A DNA stretch of 64,000 bases from Atkinsonella hypoxylon (taxonomy: Eukaryota > Ascomycota > Sordariomycetes > Hypocreales > Clavicipitaceae): assembly GCA_000729835.1 (NCBI GenBank), contig JFHB01000131.1, forward strand, positions 20,382 to 84,381, written 5' to 3'. The position numbers and the translations under genes are program-made. Below, piece by piece: positions 36,383 through 45,607 of the stretch. Positions within the stretch are counted from its first letter, which is position 1. Every line of letters begins with the position of its first letter. The notes beneath the pieces were generated by a model. That model was not told the DNA's origin. It was given only the letters and a program-made list of their open reading frames with translations, and did no database searches.

Positions 36383-39300
36383 ATGCCTGAGCAATTGAGA
36401 TTCGACAACCAGGTCGTTGTCGTTACCGGTGCCGGCGGTGGTCTCGGCAAGGCCTACGCTCTGTTCTTCGCTTCGCGCGGTGCCAGCGTCGTTGTCAACG
36501 ACCTCGGCGGCTCATTCCAGGGCGAGGGCAACTCAACAAAGGTGCGTAGCGTGGTGGAGCTGCCCATTTTCACACGCGCCACACGGCTAACACTGACATT
36601 TCATCCAACTAGGCTGCCGATGTTGTAGTCGACGAGATCAAGAAGGACGGCGGCAAGGCTGCTGCCAACTACGACAGCGTCGAGAATGGCGACAAGATCA
36701 TTGAGACTGCCATCCGGAACTTTGGCCGTGTTGATGTTGTCATCAACAACGCCGGTATTCTGCGAGACGTCAGCTTCAAGAACATGACAGACCAGGACTG
36801 GGACCTTATTATGAAGGTCCATGTCAAGGGCGCTTACAAGGTCGCTCGCGCTGCCTGGCCTCATTTCAGAAAACAAAAGTACGGCCGTGTCATCAACACT
36901 GCCTCCGCTGCCGGTCTGTTCGGCAATTTTGGTCAGACCAACTACTCGGCTGCCAAGCTGGCCATGGTTGGTTTCACCGAGACTCTTGCCAAGGAAGGTG
37001 CTAAATACAACATTCTGAGCAACGTTATTGCTCCTATTGGTGAGCACACTCTAGTGCTTTCACTTACACGTGTAATCTGGCTAATAAGTATCACCATTTT
37101 CAGCTGCCAGCAGAATGACCTCGACCGTGATGCCCCCCGATGTTCTGGAGCAGCTCAAACCCGAATGGGTTGTCCCTCTCGTTGCTGTCCTTGTGCACTC
37201 CAGCAACACCAGCGAGAATGGTGGCATCTTCGAAGTCGGTGGTGGTCATGCTGCCAAGCTCCGATGGGAGCGATCCAGCGGTCTGCTCCTCAAGGCCGAC
37301 GATTCCTACACCCCCAGTGCCATTCTCAAGAAATGGGATCAGGTTGTCGACTTCTCCAAGCCTCAGTACCCAAGCGGTCCCAACGACTTCTTGACGCTGC
37401 TCGAGGAGTCTCAGAAGCTGGGCCGCAGTGAGCAGGGCGCCAAGGTTGACTTCACTGGCAAGGTCGCCCTGGTCACCGGTGGTGGTGCTGGTATTGGCCG
37501 TGCTTACTGCTTGGCCTTCGCCAAGTATGGTGCTACCGTCGTTGTCAACGATCTCGTGAATCCCGACGATGTCGTGAACGAGATCAAGAAGACTGGCGGC
37601 AAGGCTGTCGGTGTTAAGGCTTCCGCCGAGGATGGTGAGACCGTTGTTAAGGCTGCTATTGACAACTTCGGTCGCCTTGATATTGTTGTCAACAACGCCG
37701 GTATCCTCCGTGACAAGGCCTTCGCTAACATGGACGACTCTCTCTGGGACCCTGTCTTCAACGTCCACCTGCGTGGCACCTACAAGGTGACCAAGGCTGC
37801 CTGGCCGTACTTCCTCAAGCAGAAATACGGCCGTGTCATCAACACCACCTCGACCAGTGGTATCTACGGCAACTTTGGCCAGGCCAACTACGCCGCTGCT
37901 GTAAGCTGACTGTTCTCCATGTACTAACCAATGAATGAATGGTTCACTGACAAATCGGGATACTAGAAATGCGGTATTCTTGGATTTTCCCGAGCTCTTG
38001 CCATTGAGGGCCAGAAGTACAACATCTTTGTTAACACCATTGCTCCCAATGCCGGTACTGCCATGACTGCCACCATACTGCCTCCCGAGATGGTTCAGGC
38101 CTTCAAGCCTGACTACATCGCTCCTCTCGTCCTTGCTCTTTGCAGTGACAACTGCCCCGACCCCACTGGCGGACTGTACGAGGTCGGCAGTGGCTGGTGC
38201 GGCAAAACCCGCTGGCAGCGAACCGGCGGTCACGGATTCCCCGTCAATGTCAAGCTCACTCCCGAAGAGGTTGTCAAGCACTGGAAGGATATTGTCAACT
38301 TTGACGACGACCCAGTGGACAATCCTGAGAAGGCTCAGGATGCCATGATGAAGATTATGAGCAACATGGGAAATGTTGCTGAGAAGGTATGAGAAAGACC
38401 TCTTTTGTTGTGACACTTGACGAATTTTATGTACAATTTAGTTAGGACTAGAATCATGTAAATGAAACAAAGAAAGAAAAGCTTCCACAAAAACCAAGAG
38501 GCATCATCCTGTCACTCACCTCACATTTTCTTCATGACCACACAAGAGCTCCTATGCTGATACGTTTATTGACGAAAAGGCCGATGAATCCTCCCCTGCC
38601 AGCAACGAGTATCTCGATGCCATCAAGGCTGCTGTTGGCAAGGAGGGACCCTCCGTTGAGTTCAAATTCGAGGACCGTGACTCGATTCTTTACAACCTTG
38701 GAGTAGGCGCCAAGCACACCGAGCTGAAATACGTCTTGTATGCTCCCTTGAACAGACTACCATTTGTAGCTCAAAAATATCGCTTGCTAACAACAGTATA
38801 ACACAAACAGCGAGGGAGCCGAAGACTTCCAAGTTCTGCCCACCTTCGGCGTCATTCCCATCTTCTTTTCCGACATGCCCTTTGATTACGATTCCATCAT
38901 TCCGAACTTCTCCCCCATGATGCTCCTACACGGCGAGCAATATCTTGAGATCCGCAAGTTCCCCCTCCCCACGAGTGGTGTCTTGGAATCCCGCGGCAAG
39001 CTCATCGAGGTTGTCGACAAGGGCAACGCCGCCGTCGTCAAGTCCGGCCTCACGACCGTCAACAAGGAGACCGGCGAGGACGTCTTCTATAGCGAGATGA
39101 CGGTCTTTGTCCGCGGCAGTGGCGGCTTCGGCGGCCCCAAGAAGGGCCAGGACCGTGGTGCCGCCACTGCGGCCAACACTCCCCCCAAGCGATTCCCCGA
39201 TACGGTCGTTGAGTCCAAGACGGATGAGAACCAGGCTGCCATTTACCGTCTGAGCGGTGACTACAAGTATGTTTTCGAACACGGCCTCCCACCCCTCTTG

Positions 39301-39643
39301 TCTGTCTCATTCCTGGTATCATGATAGCTAATGTTGCGCCCTGCTCGTCAGCCCCCTGCACATTGATCCCTCCTTCGCCAAAATGGGCGGCTTCAAGCGT
39401 CCCATCCTCCACGGTCTCGCATCCTTTGGCGTCGCCGCCAAGGCCATCTACGAGACGTTTGGGCTCTACAAGAACATCAAGGTCCGCTTCGCTGGCACTG
39501 TTGATCCCGGCCAGACTCTTGTCACTGAGATGTGGCGCGAGGGCAACAAGATTGTTTTCCAGACCAAGGTCAAGGAGACTGGTAAGCTTGCTATCGGCGG
39601 AGCCGCCGTCGAGTTGATGGACGGTGGCAACAGCAAGATTTGA
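36383..39643 (+). CDS. fox2: FOX2, peroxisomal multifunctional beta-oxidation enzyme (MFE-2)
   Basis: Seven exons (36383-36541, 36613-37039, 37104-37900, 37967-38386, 38547-38737, 38811-39266, 39352-39643) give about 913 aa. Two short-chain dehydrogenase domains each have a nucleotide loop (TGAGGGLGKAYA, TGGGAGIGRAYC) and a Tyr-x-x-x-Lys site (YSAAK; YAAAK, split by intron 3). The C-terminal third is the hydratase-2 hotdog domain with LHIDPSFAKMGGFKRPILHG. This is the usual fungal layout: 2-enoyl-CoA hydratase 2 and D-3-hydroxyacyl-CoA dehydrogenase, steps two and three of peroxisomal beta-oxidation. The protein ends SKI, a variant of the SKL peroxisome signal. The intron 4 donor overlaps an in-frame stop (AAG|GTATGA). 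The gene converges on the RBR ligase gene. Confidence 0.95.
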
Positions 39644-40038
39644 ATCATCGGGTGTCATGGGCGATGAATTCATTGGTTCATGTGAGATGGGATGATATAA
39701 ATTTGGATGTTGGACAAAATTAAGCGGCGAAGCTCCGTTGTATTATAATGATGACATGTCTTGCAGATACAGTCTGGAATGAAATAGTATTTCTCGTGAT
39801 TCAAGCAAGGGCATTCGATTCACTGCGTGATGGCAAGTTATATTTCTAATAGCATATACTGTACTTTGTACCATGAGTCCAGGACTGTTCATTCTGCCGT
39901 CCTATTTCTTCTGTTCCCAGTGTACTTTTCCACCTTTTGACCAAAAAAAAAAAACAAGCATCAACGCCGCGTGGTGCCTGCCTTTATCCCGTTGTCCATG
40001 AAATGTGCCCCCAACCCAATTAAAGAAAGGCCCTCGTG
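39644..40038. other. Convergent 3' region
   Basis: 395 bp between fox2 and the RBR ligase gene, with a short A-run near 39943-39954. No gene is seen. Confidence 0.65.
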
Positions 40039-41958
40039 TTAAAAGTATATCGTCTCGGTTATAATGTCCAGAAAATCAGGCAAGCTCAACCACGTGCCGC
40101 CCGTGAGAAGGGAGTCGATCCGCGACCGTACGCCTCTCGACGCGACCCCCGTTTCGAGGTACGCCTTCTCCGCGCCAGATAGCTCGCGCTTCTCCGTCGC
40201 CTTCCATTTCTTCTCAGCCACTTCGCGCGCGTCCCTCAGCACGGCGTCGACGTCTTCAGATTCCCACAGGTTGCACCGGTCGCATTGTGTGCAGGGCTTC
40301 GGGTCCCCATCGGGGCGGAAATGGTCGCAGAAATGGCGGTAGCCCTCGTCGCTGAGGTCGGCTCGGCAGACGTAGCACATCTTGTAGCCGCATGGACATG
40401 TGAGTTTGTTGCAGCCTGCGTTCTTGACAAACGACGTGTTGCATCGTGGGCACACGCGCTTGATTGCTAAGCTCATGGCCTGTTCCACCTGCGTTCGAAG
40501 CGCGACGAGAGACGACTCGTTGCATACATGGATGTCTGTCCATGCTTTGTGACATGATAAACAGGAGACCTTTGCACAGCGGGGGTTCTGGCATAGGAAT
40601 CGAAGACCACGTCGGCGCCGAGAGTGTCTGTGAACGGCATATTTCCATTCTGTGCCAATTTTTCGCCATGCCTTTTGTTCAACGCTGACCGTGACGCAAA
40701 CGAGAGCCGCGATCAATGCGAGCGGAGAGAAAATAATTAGTGCTGTGATGATGGTGAGAAGAATAATCATATTATAAATATTGCGCCACCTGAACCGAGG
40801 TTGGGCTTCGTGTGCGGGCATGTATATGTCGTCGATCTCGGCGTAGCTACAAAACGGGCAGTGTATGAGTGGTACTTTGGATTCGACCAAGCTGTGTTGA
40901 GCTAGTCTTTGGTCCAATTTGTGAAGAATATCCGCCCCTGACTTCTCCTGCATGAATGCCCTCTGAATGTGTTCCGACGAAATGTGCCCGGAGCATCCGT
41001 CGACCGACAGGCACTTGAGAGTGCCTGAGTCAGTGTTGATGCTGCTCTGCCAGCCCTGGCCGAATAGAGCTTCTTTGATAGAATTCTGAACGCAGCGGTG
41101 ACAGATCAGGTGCCCGTCTTTACTGCAACTTGTAAACTCCTCAAATGTGTAGTCTACGAAGCAGCATACACATTCATGTGTAGCAGAGGCTGAGGCAGCT
41201 TCTTCATTGTGCAGCAAGGATGCAAGCAGACGATCCTTCGTCTCCCTTTCTTCCTTCATGTTGTTTTTCAGAGGTCGAACAAGAGCATCATATAGTTCGC
41301 GGTCCAGCTCAGCATTTCCTGTGGTCCGAATTGTTGGTACAATTGACCCTTGTCCAGTTGATCGCCATATCACCAGAGGAATATTCTGTGCTTCTCCCGT
41401 CGTAAGTGGTTTCCGTCGCGAGAAGAGTGATTGGATTGTGAAGCGCCAAGACTTTGAGGAAAGATTCACCAAGGTTCGTCGTGCTTCCAGGTATGCATGG
41501 TTCGACTCGGCGAGGACGGCATTGATAGTCGATCTCGACAATCCTCGGAATTCCTGTGTCGCTAGATTTCGAACAGCCCGAATGTACTCTTTGCTTCGAA
41601 ACATGTCGCTTCTGGGGAGTGCCGTTGCATTGGCGTCCTGCTCATCCATGGCTTTCCATCGTCCCTTGACCCAGTCGACCTTGTTTTTGAGCAACGCATT
41701 TGCCACGAGGGCCAATCGTGACTCGCCATCAAAGCTGGACAGTAGCTCTCGGAAGACCTCAATTTGTATGTCGGGGAAAACGGCAGCCAGAACCTCAAGA
41801 CTGTTGTTCAGTTCATGCAGGTTTGGTCGCTCTGGCGGCACGCATGGCAGTTGGGCTTCATCGTATATAAACTCGGGTAACAGCTCCGTCTCCTGACCAG
41901 GTTTGAGGCGGTTGGCCAAGGACTTCTCGGAAGATGAAAGCAGCCCGCTGAACACCAT
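40039..41958 (-). CDS. RNF216-like RBR E3 ubiquitin ligase with membrane insert
   Basis: A single exon of 639 codons. RING1 starts at ECVCCFVDYTFEEF. The in-between-RING part includes HCPFCSYAE and CLSCHKAWTDIHVC. RING2 is CPRCNTSFVKNAGCNKLTC followed by CGYKMCYVC; the Cys of GCN is the expected thioester-forming catalytic residue. The spacing after RING2 and the preceding VEQAMSLAIKR resemble RNF216/TRIAD3. Between the first and second half of the middle domain sits a hydrophobic stretch (IYNMIILLTIITALIIF followed by SPLALIAALVCVTV) able to form one or two membrane helices. A CUE-like helical region may lie near residues 50-95 (LEVLAAVFPDIQIEVFRELL). RBR ligases transfer ubiquitin through a cysteine intermediate; the substrates are unknown. 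Confidence 0.87.
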   Translation of the reverse strand: MVFSGLLSSSEKSLANRLKPGQETELLPEFIYDEAQLPCVPPERPNLHELNNSLEVLAAVFPDIQIEVFRELLSSFDGESRLALVANALLKNKVDWVKGRWKAMDEQDANATALPRSDMFRSKEYIRAVRNLATQEFRGLSRSTINAVLAESNHAYLEARRTLVNLSSKSWRFTIQSLFSRRKPLTTGEAQNIPLVIWRSTGQGSIVPTIRTTGNAELDRELYDALVRPLKNNMKEERETKDRLLASLLHNEEAASASATHECVCCFVDYTFEEFTSCSKDGHLICHRCVQNSIKEALFGQGWQSSINTDSGTLKCLSVDGCSGHISSEHIQRAFMQEKSGADILHKLDQRLAQHSLVESKVPLIHCPFCSYAEIDDIYMPAHEAQPRFRWRNIYNMIILLTIITALIIFSPLALIAALVCVTVSVEQKAWRKIGTEWKYAVHRHSRRRRGLRFLCQNPRCAKVSCLSCHKAWTDIHVCNESSLVALRTQVEQAMSLAIKRVCPRCNTSFVKNAGCNKLTCPCGYKMCYVCRADLSDEGYRHFCDHFRPDGDPKPCTQCDRCNLWESEDVDAVLRDAREVAEKKWKATEKRELSGAEKAYLETGVASRGVRSRIDSLLTGGTWLSLPDFLDIITETIYF

Positions 41959-42382
41959 GCTGACGGCTCATTCTTGCAACATTCGCATGCTGGTTGCTTT
42001 GTGACGTATCCTCAGACACGACGAACGCGGTAATCGATGCTTGATAAATAGACGTCGGTCGCTGTATGGCTGACAGGCTGTCGTTCAAGAATCCGACCGA
42101 GTGTGTGGTGTAGTGCACCGTGGGGCACACCGCGTCAGCTGCACCGCGGGAGGAAGGAACAACTTGGCGAGTCATGCGCGACACCACCTCGTCGCATGTT
42201 CTGACTCTTGTAATTCTTGTGCATGTGGTACCTGTCCAAGCTGGAACAATCCCCTTACACGTCATGCTTTGATGGACATAGACGGGAGGTCAGTCTTCCT
42301 TCTATCGCTGGATGCTGAGCGAATTCGGCTTTGGCCAAAAAAGCAGCTAAATAATTTGCAATAAGACATGTTAAGGCCAGAC
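41959..42382. other. Intergenic region before tRNA-Pro
   Basis: 424 bp holding the RBR gene promoter. No other feature is recognised. Confidence 0.6.
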
Positions 42383-42479
42383 GGCTTCGTGGTCTAGTGG
42401 TAGGATACCTGCTTCGGGTAGCGCCCGTGAATTACAGATTTACTGTAGGTGGTCCCGGGTTCAATCCCCGGCGAAGCCC
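42383..42479 (+). tRNA. tRNA-Pro (CGG anticodon) with a 25-nt intron
   Basis: The acceptor stem GGCTTCG pairs with CGAAGCC (42472-42478), and C42479 would be the discriminator base. The D-arm TGGTCTAGTGGTA matches the usual box A. The anticodon stem CCTGC pairs with GTAGG (42445-42449, one G-T pair). The loop reads TTCGGG then T, with anticodon CGG at 42415-42417 reading the CCG proline codon. A 25-nt intron (42419-42443) is inserted one base 3' of the anticodon, the canonical position for eukaryotic tRNA introns. The T-arm CCGGG-TTCAATC-CCCGG forms box B. A run of six T follows. Confidence 0.93.
42419..42443 (+). other. tRNA-Pro intron
   Basis: The 25 nt lie between base 37 and base 38 of the mature tRNA. 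The boundary is set by pairing of the anticodon stem and could shift by one base. Confidence 0.8.
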
Positions 42480-42485
42480 TTTTTG
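42480..42485 (+). terminator. RNA polymerase III T-run
   Basis: Six consecutive T directly after the tRNA 3' end. Confidence 0.85.
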
Positions 42486-43167
42486 CCCTTCGTGAAACCT
42501 ATTGTAGCCATCTCCTTTTTTTTCCTCTTCAGGCAAGAATTCTCTCTACATTAAGTTAGGTTCATGGTCAAATAGTTAATATCTATAGCATGATTTCTGG
42601 CCGTATTGGCCGATGGGCAGTGAAGGAGAATCGATTGATCTCCTCCATGGGGAGGTAATGCTGCACTAATCTCTATAATCTCTGCCACTCGCTCAACACC
42701 AAGCGGATTGCAAAGGTGACGACTAAATCGTTGGCTCTGGAATGGGGTCATATTGAAGAGGAAATCTCTTCACCACCATTGAACGTAACTCGACAGCACT
42801 TGTCCATGCTTATGAATATGACAAACTTCTCAGCAAATTTGGTATCCAGCGACAATGGAGCGCATAATTTCGCGGGGTCATAATTGATAAAAGTTGGTAG
42901 GTATGGACCCGTCAACTAAATGGATTTGCCTTCTTGTTCATGCTTTGTCGTTATCTAGGGAGCGAATATTGATCAACAGCACGACCAGCCGTCGTGTCTC
43001 GTGTGCTTCGTCGTGATTCTATATGCGTATCATTATGAAGGAATTGCCACTAAAAGGACGCCGATGTGCATGTTTTTATATTTGCGAGCTTTTCCACAAA
43101 TCGAACGTACTCTCTCTTCGCGAATGGTTTACTTCTCGCACCATGAGCAAATGATGTTGCTATGAAG
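42486..43167. other. Intergenic region, nothing recognised
   Basis: About 680 bp, moderately AT-rich, between the tRNA and a possible minus-strand gene. It could hold downstream exons of that gene, but none is convincing. Confidence 0.4.
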
Positions 43168-43861
43168 TTAGACACCAACCTTTCTTGGAAGATCGAACCC
43201 ATAGGTACCTAGGACATGCTGCTTACGGCGCTCTTGGATATAATTGGTGCAGGGTAGCCCAGGTGACGCGGCAGCATATTCAGGAACCATGGAATCCTTG
43301 AAGCCTTCTTGGGACCGAAACTGATGACATGCTTGCCATGAGTCGACTAATACAGATTCTCGACCATCGTAGTGATAACAGATTCCGTGGTGAAAGGTAT
43401 TGTAGAGAAGAAACACGGGCCTTTCAGAGATCCCACCAAGCAAATGGCTGTGGCTGAATTCACTATCTCAATAACAAATAGCTTTTGTGGGAACAGTTGC
43501 TTTGAAAGGGAGAATAATAACCTGACAGGTATCTAGAAAGGTCTTCTGCCTGACTAGAAGGTAACAACCAAACAATTATTCATGATATGGTAGCCATCCT
43601 CGAGAATGTAATATCTTCCCAGTTATGTAGATGCCGGGTTTCTCGAGCTCGGGCCGATCGTAAGACACGTTTTTTGGAAGAATCATGTTCTCAATAAGTG
43701 ACTGAAGCTAGGTACCTTGCATAGACAGTCTCGGCATTGTTCTCAATCTCTTCTTGAGGAAGACCAAGAATCTGGGTTAAAAATTGTACCGATACAGCAT
43801 GTACATCGTAAAAAATAGCAGGCAGAGTAAATAACACGTCAAGAACGTTCAACACCGTTAT
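43168..43861 (-). pseudogene. Unrecognised multi-part coding-like region (gene or decayed gene)
   Basis: Several minus-strand blocks read like protein but do not join in one frame. The best is 43443-43168 (about 91 codons), with FLLYNTFHHGICYHYDGRES, then VDSWQACHQFRSQEGF, ending FDLPRKVGV at a stop. Upstream are GIYITGKILHSRGWLPYHE ending in a stop near 43580 and ILGLPQEEIENNAETVYAR near 43715-43773. The two upstream blocks are in different frames and are separated by only 14 bases, too short for an intron. This may be an intact gene with introns I could not place, or a decayed gene with frameshifts. I do not recognise the family. The end coordinates are approximate. Confidence 0.3.
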
Positions 43862-44259
43862 AGTGGCATTCGATATATCGAATTAGAATGGACAGAGTGG
43901 AAAATATGTGAGTTTCGCGTTACGGGTCTCGGGTCTTTGAGGTCGATGTCCCAGTGTGCGATCTGATTGGCTGAGAGGCCTGGAGCTCCCAGCCCATTCA
44001 CTTCTCACAGCAACGTCAAGTTACACGCTTGCGCAAAGCTCTCTTTGTCGCAAATGCATATACTCTGCAACCCAACATCACGTCTATCGACTGGCTGCGC
44101 GTCTTCCCGCAATTTCGTATCAATGATCCGCACCGGCGTACGGCCCATAGGATAAAACGTCTCCTGCCCACGCTCATTGACGGCTAGTGCATCCGGGTCT
44201 AGTCTCCTGGCTTCCGAACCAGCTTCTCCATTGCATCATAACTCCCAACTTTCTTCGCT
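43862..44259. other. Intergenic region upstream of CDC73
   Basis: 398 bp holding the CDC73 promoter and leader. Open frames here are short and unsupported. Confidence 0.5.
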
Positions 44260-45607
44260 ATGGCTTCCGCCGACCATGAACCTCTGCTTCTGCTGCGCAG
44301 GGCCATCTCGAGTGGCCAAGCTTTCATCCCCAGCGCGTCAGATGACCCCGGCGCAGAGGAATCGGCCCTTGCCCAAGCAACGCACCTGCAGTTCTCAAAG
44401 CAAGGCATCTCCCTCGCCATCGACACGCCTACGCGCTTCGTCTCCAACGACAAACCGGTCGATCTGCGCAGTATATACTTTGCCTGGCTGAATCGTGAAT
44501 TAGCCATTCCCGAATATAACGCCTCTGCCACCACGCTCAATGATCAACTCACCGCCGCTGGGTCTTCGGGCAAGGTGCAGAACTTGGGATTCATTGAGCG
44601 CCTCGATCTGATCACCTGGCTGGAGGGAGCGAGTGAAGAAAGTGAATACATCAAACCTGTTGCAGGAGATGTCGATGCTGCTGCAGCTGGTGCTGCGCTT
44701 GCAACTAAGCCTGGCGCCGCGTCGACGGCCGCTCAAGCAAAAAGCGGAAAGGGCACCTTGGACCCGAGGCTGGCGAGCGTATACGATGGTGAGCGAAAAA
44801 TGGGCGACAGAAATACAGTGCTAAGAGGTATCAAACCTACGGTATGTATCACATTTAGGGGCTGATATCTCGATCACCTCCCGCAAAAACAAGCAGAAAT
44901 GCTCTGCACTTGGCAACATACACAACAGCTGTCTAACTTTTGTGTACGAAAATGGACAGGACTTCTCACATGTACGCAAACTCGCCGCTCCATTCATCAA
45001 GAAGAAGCCGCAGCATCTCTCAGCTCCTGGGCCAACCTCATCTCTGTCGCTCAATCAAAAGGGTCCTACTAGGAGACCAGACCCCATTATTCTTCTCTCG
45101 CCATCTGCCTCATCGCTTTTGCGCATGACCAATGCACGATCTTTTCTCGAAGATGGCAAATTCGTGCCCGCCGATGCGAGCGGCTCCACGGCCAGCATGC
45201 TTCATGTCCAGCGCGTCATGAAAGCCATTGACCCTAACCGTCCCTTGCGGTTCATTCTCGTCGAAGGCTCGGAGCAGTTCAAGCCAGAATACTGGAATCG
45301 TGTGGTTGCTGTATTCACGACCGGCCAGACGTGGCAGTTTAAGAATTACAAATGGAGCAGTCCAAATGAGCTGTTCAAGCACACTCTCGGCGTGTACATC
45401 GGCTGGCGAGGAGACCTAGTTCCAGAGAGCATTCGCAATTGGGGACACAGGGTGCTTGCTACGGGTGTTGATCGATGGCGCGGCGGCGACGGCGCGGACG
45501 CCTCTCGCTTTAGAGACAAAGAGGTTGTGGAGCAGATTTGGAAGTCGATTGAGATGAATATGAGGAACAAGGGGTGGCGAAGCGATGCGGCACCACCATC
45601 CATATAA
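44260..45607 (+). CDS. CDC73: CDC73, Paf1 complex subunit (parafibromin homologue)
   Basis: Exons 44260-44841 and 44960-45607 join in phase 0 to about 409 aa. The N-terminal part has VSNDKPVDLRSIYFAW and GERKMGDRNTVLRGIKPT, the latter reaching the splice and continuing with DFSHVRKLAAPFI. The C-terminal Ras-like domain contains PIILLSPSASSLLRMTNA, FILVEGSEQFKPEYWNRVV and GVYIGWRGDLVPESI. Cdc73 is part of the nuclear Paf1 complex, which travels with RNA polymerase II and supports elongation and histone H2B ubiquitylation and H3 methylation. The length is close to the yeast protein (393 aa) and shorter than human parafibromin. The start is the first ATG of the frame and gives a typical MASADHEPLLLLRRAI end. 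Confidence 0.94.

Noticed and set aside
37100..38416. 438-codon minus-strand frame
   Set aside because: It is antisense to fox2 exons. The plus-strand dehydrogenase motifs are decisive.
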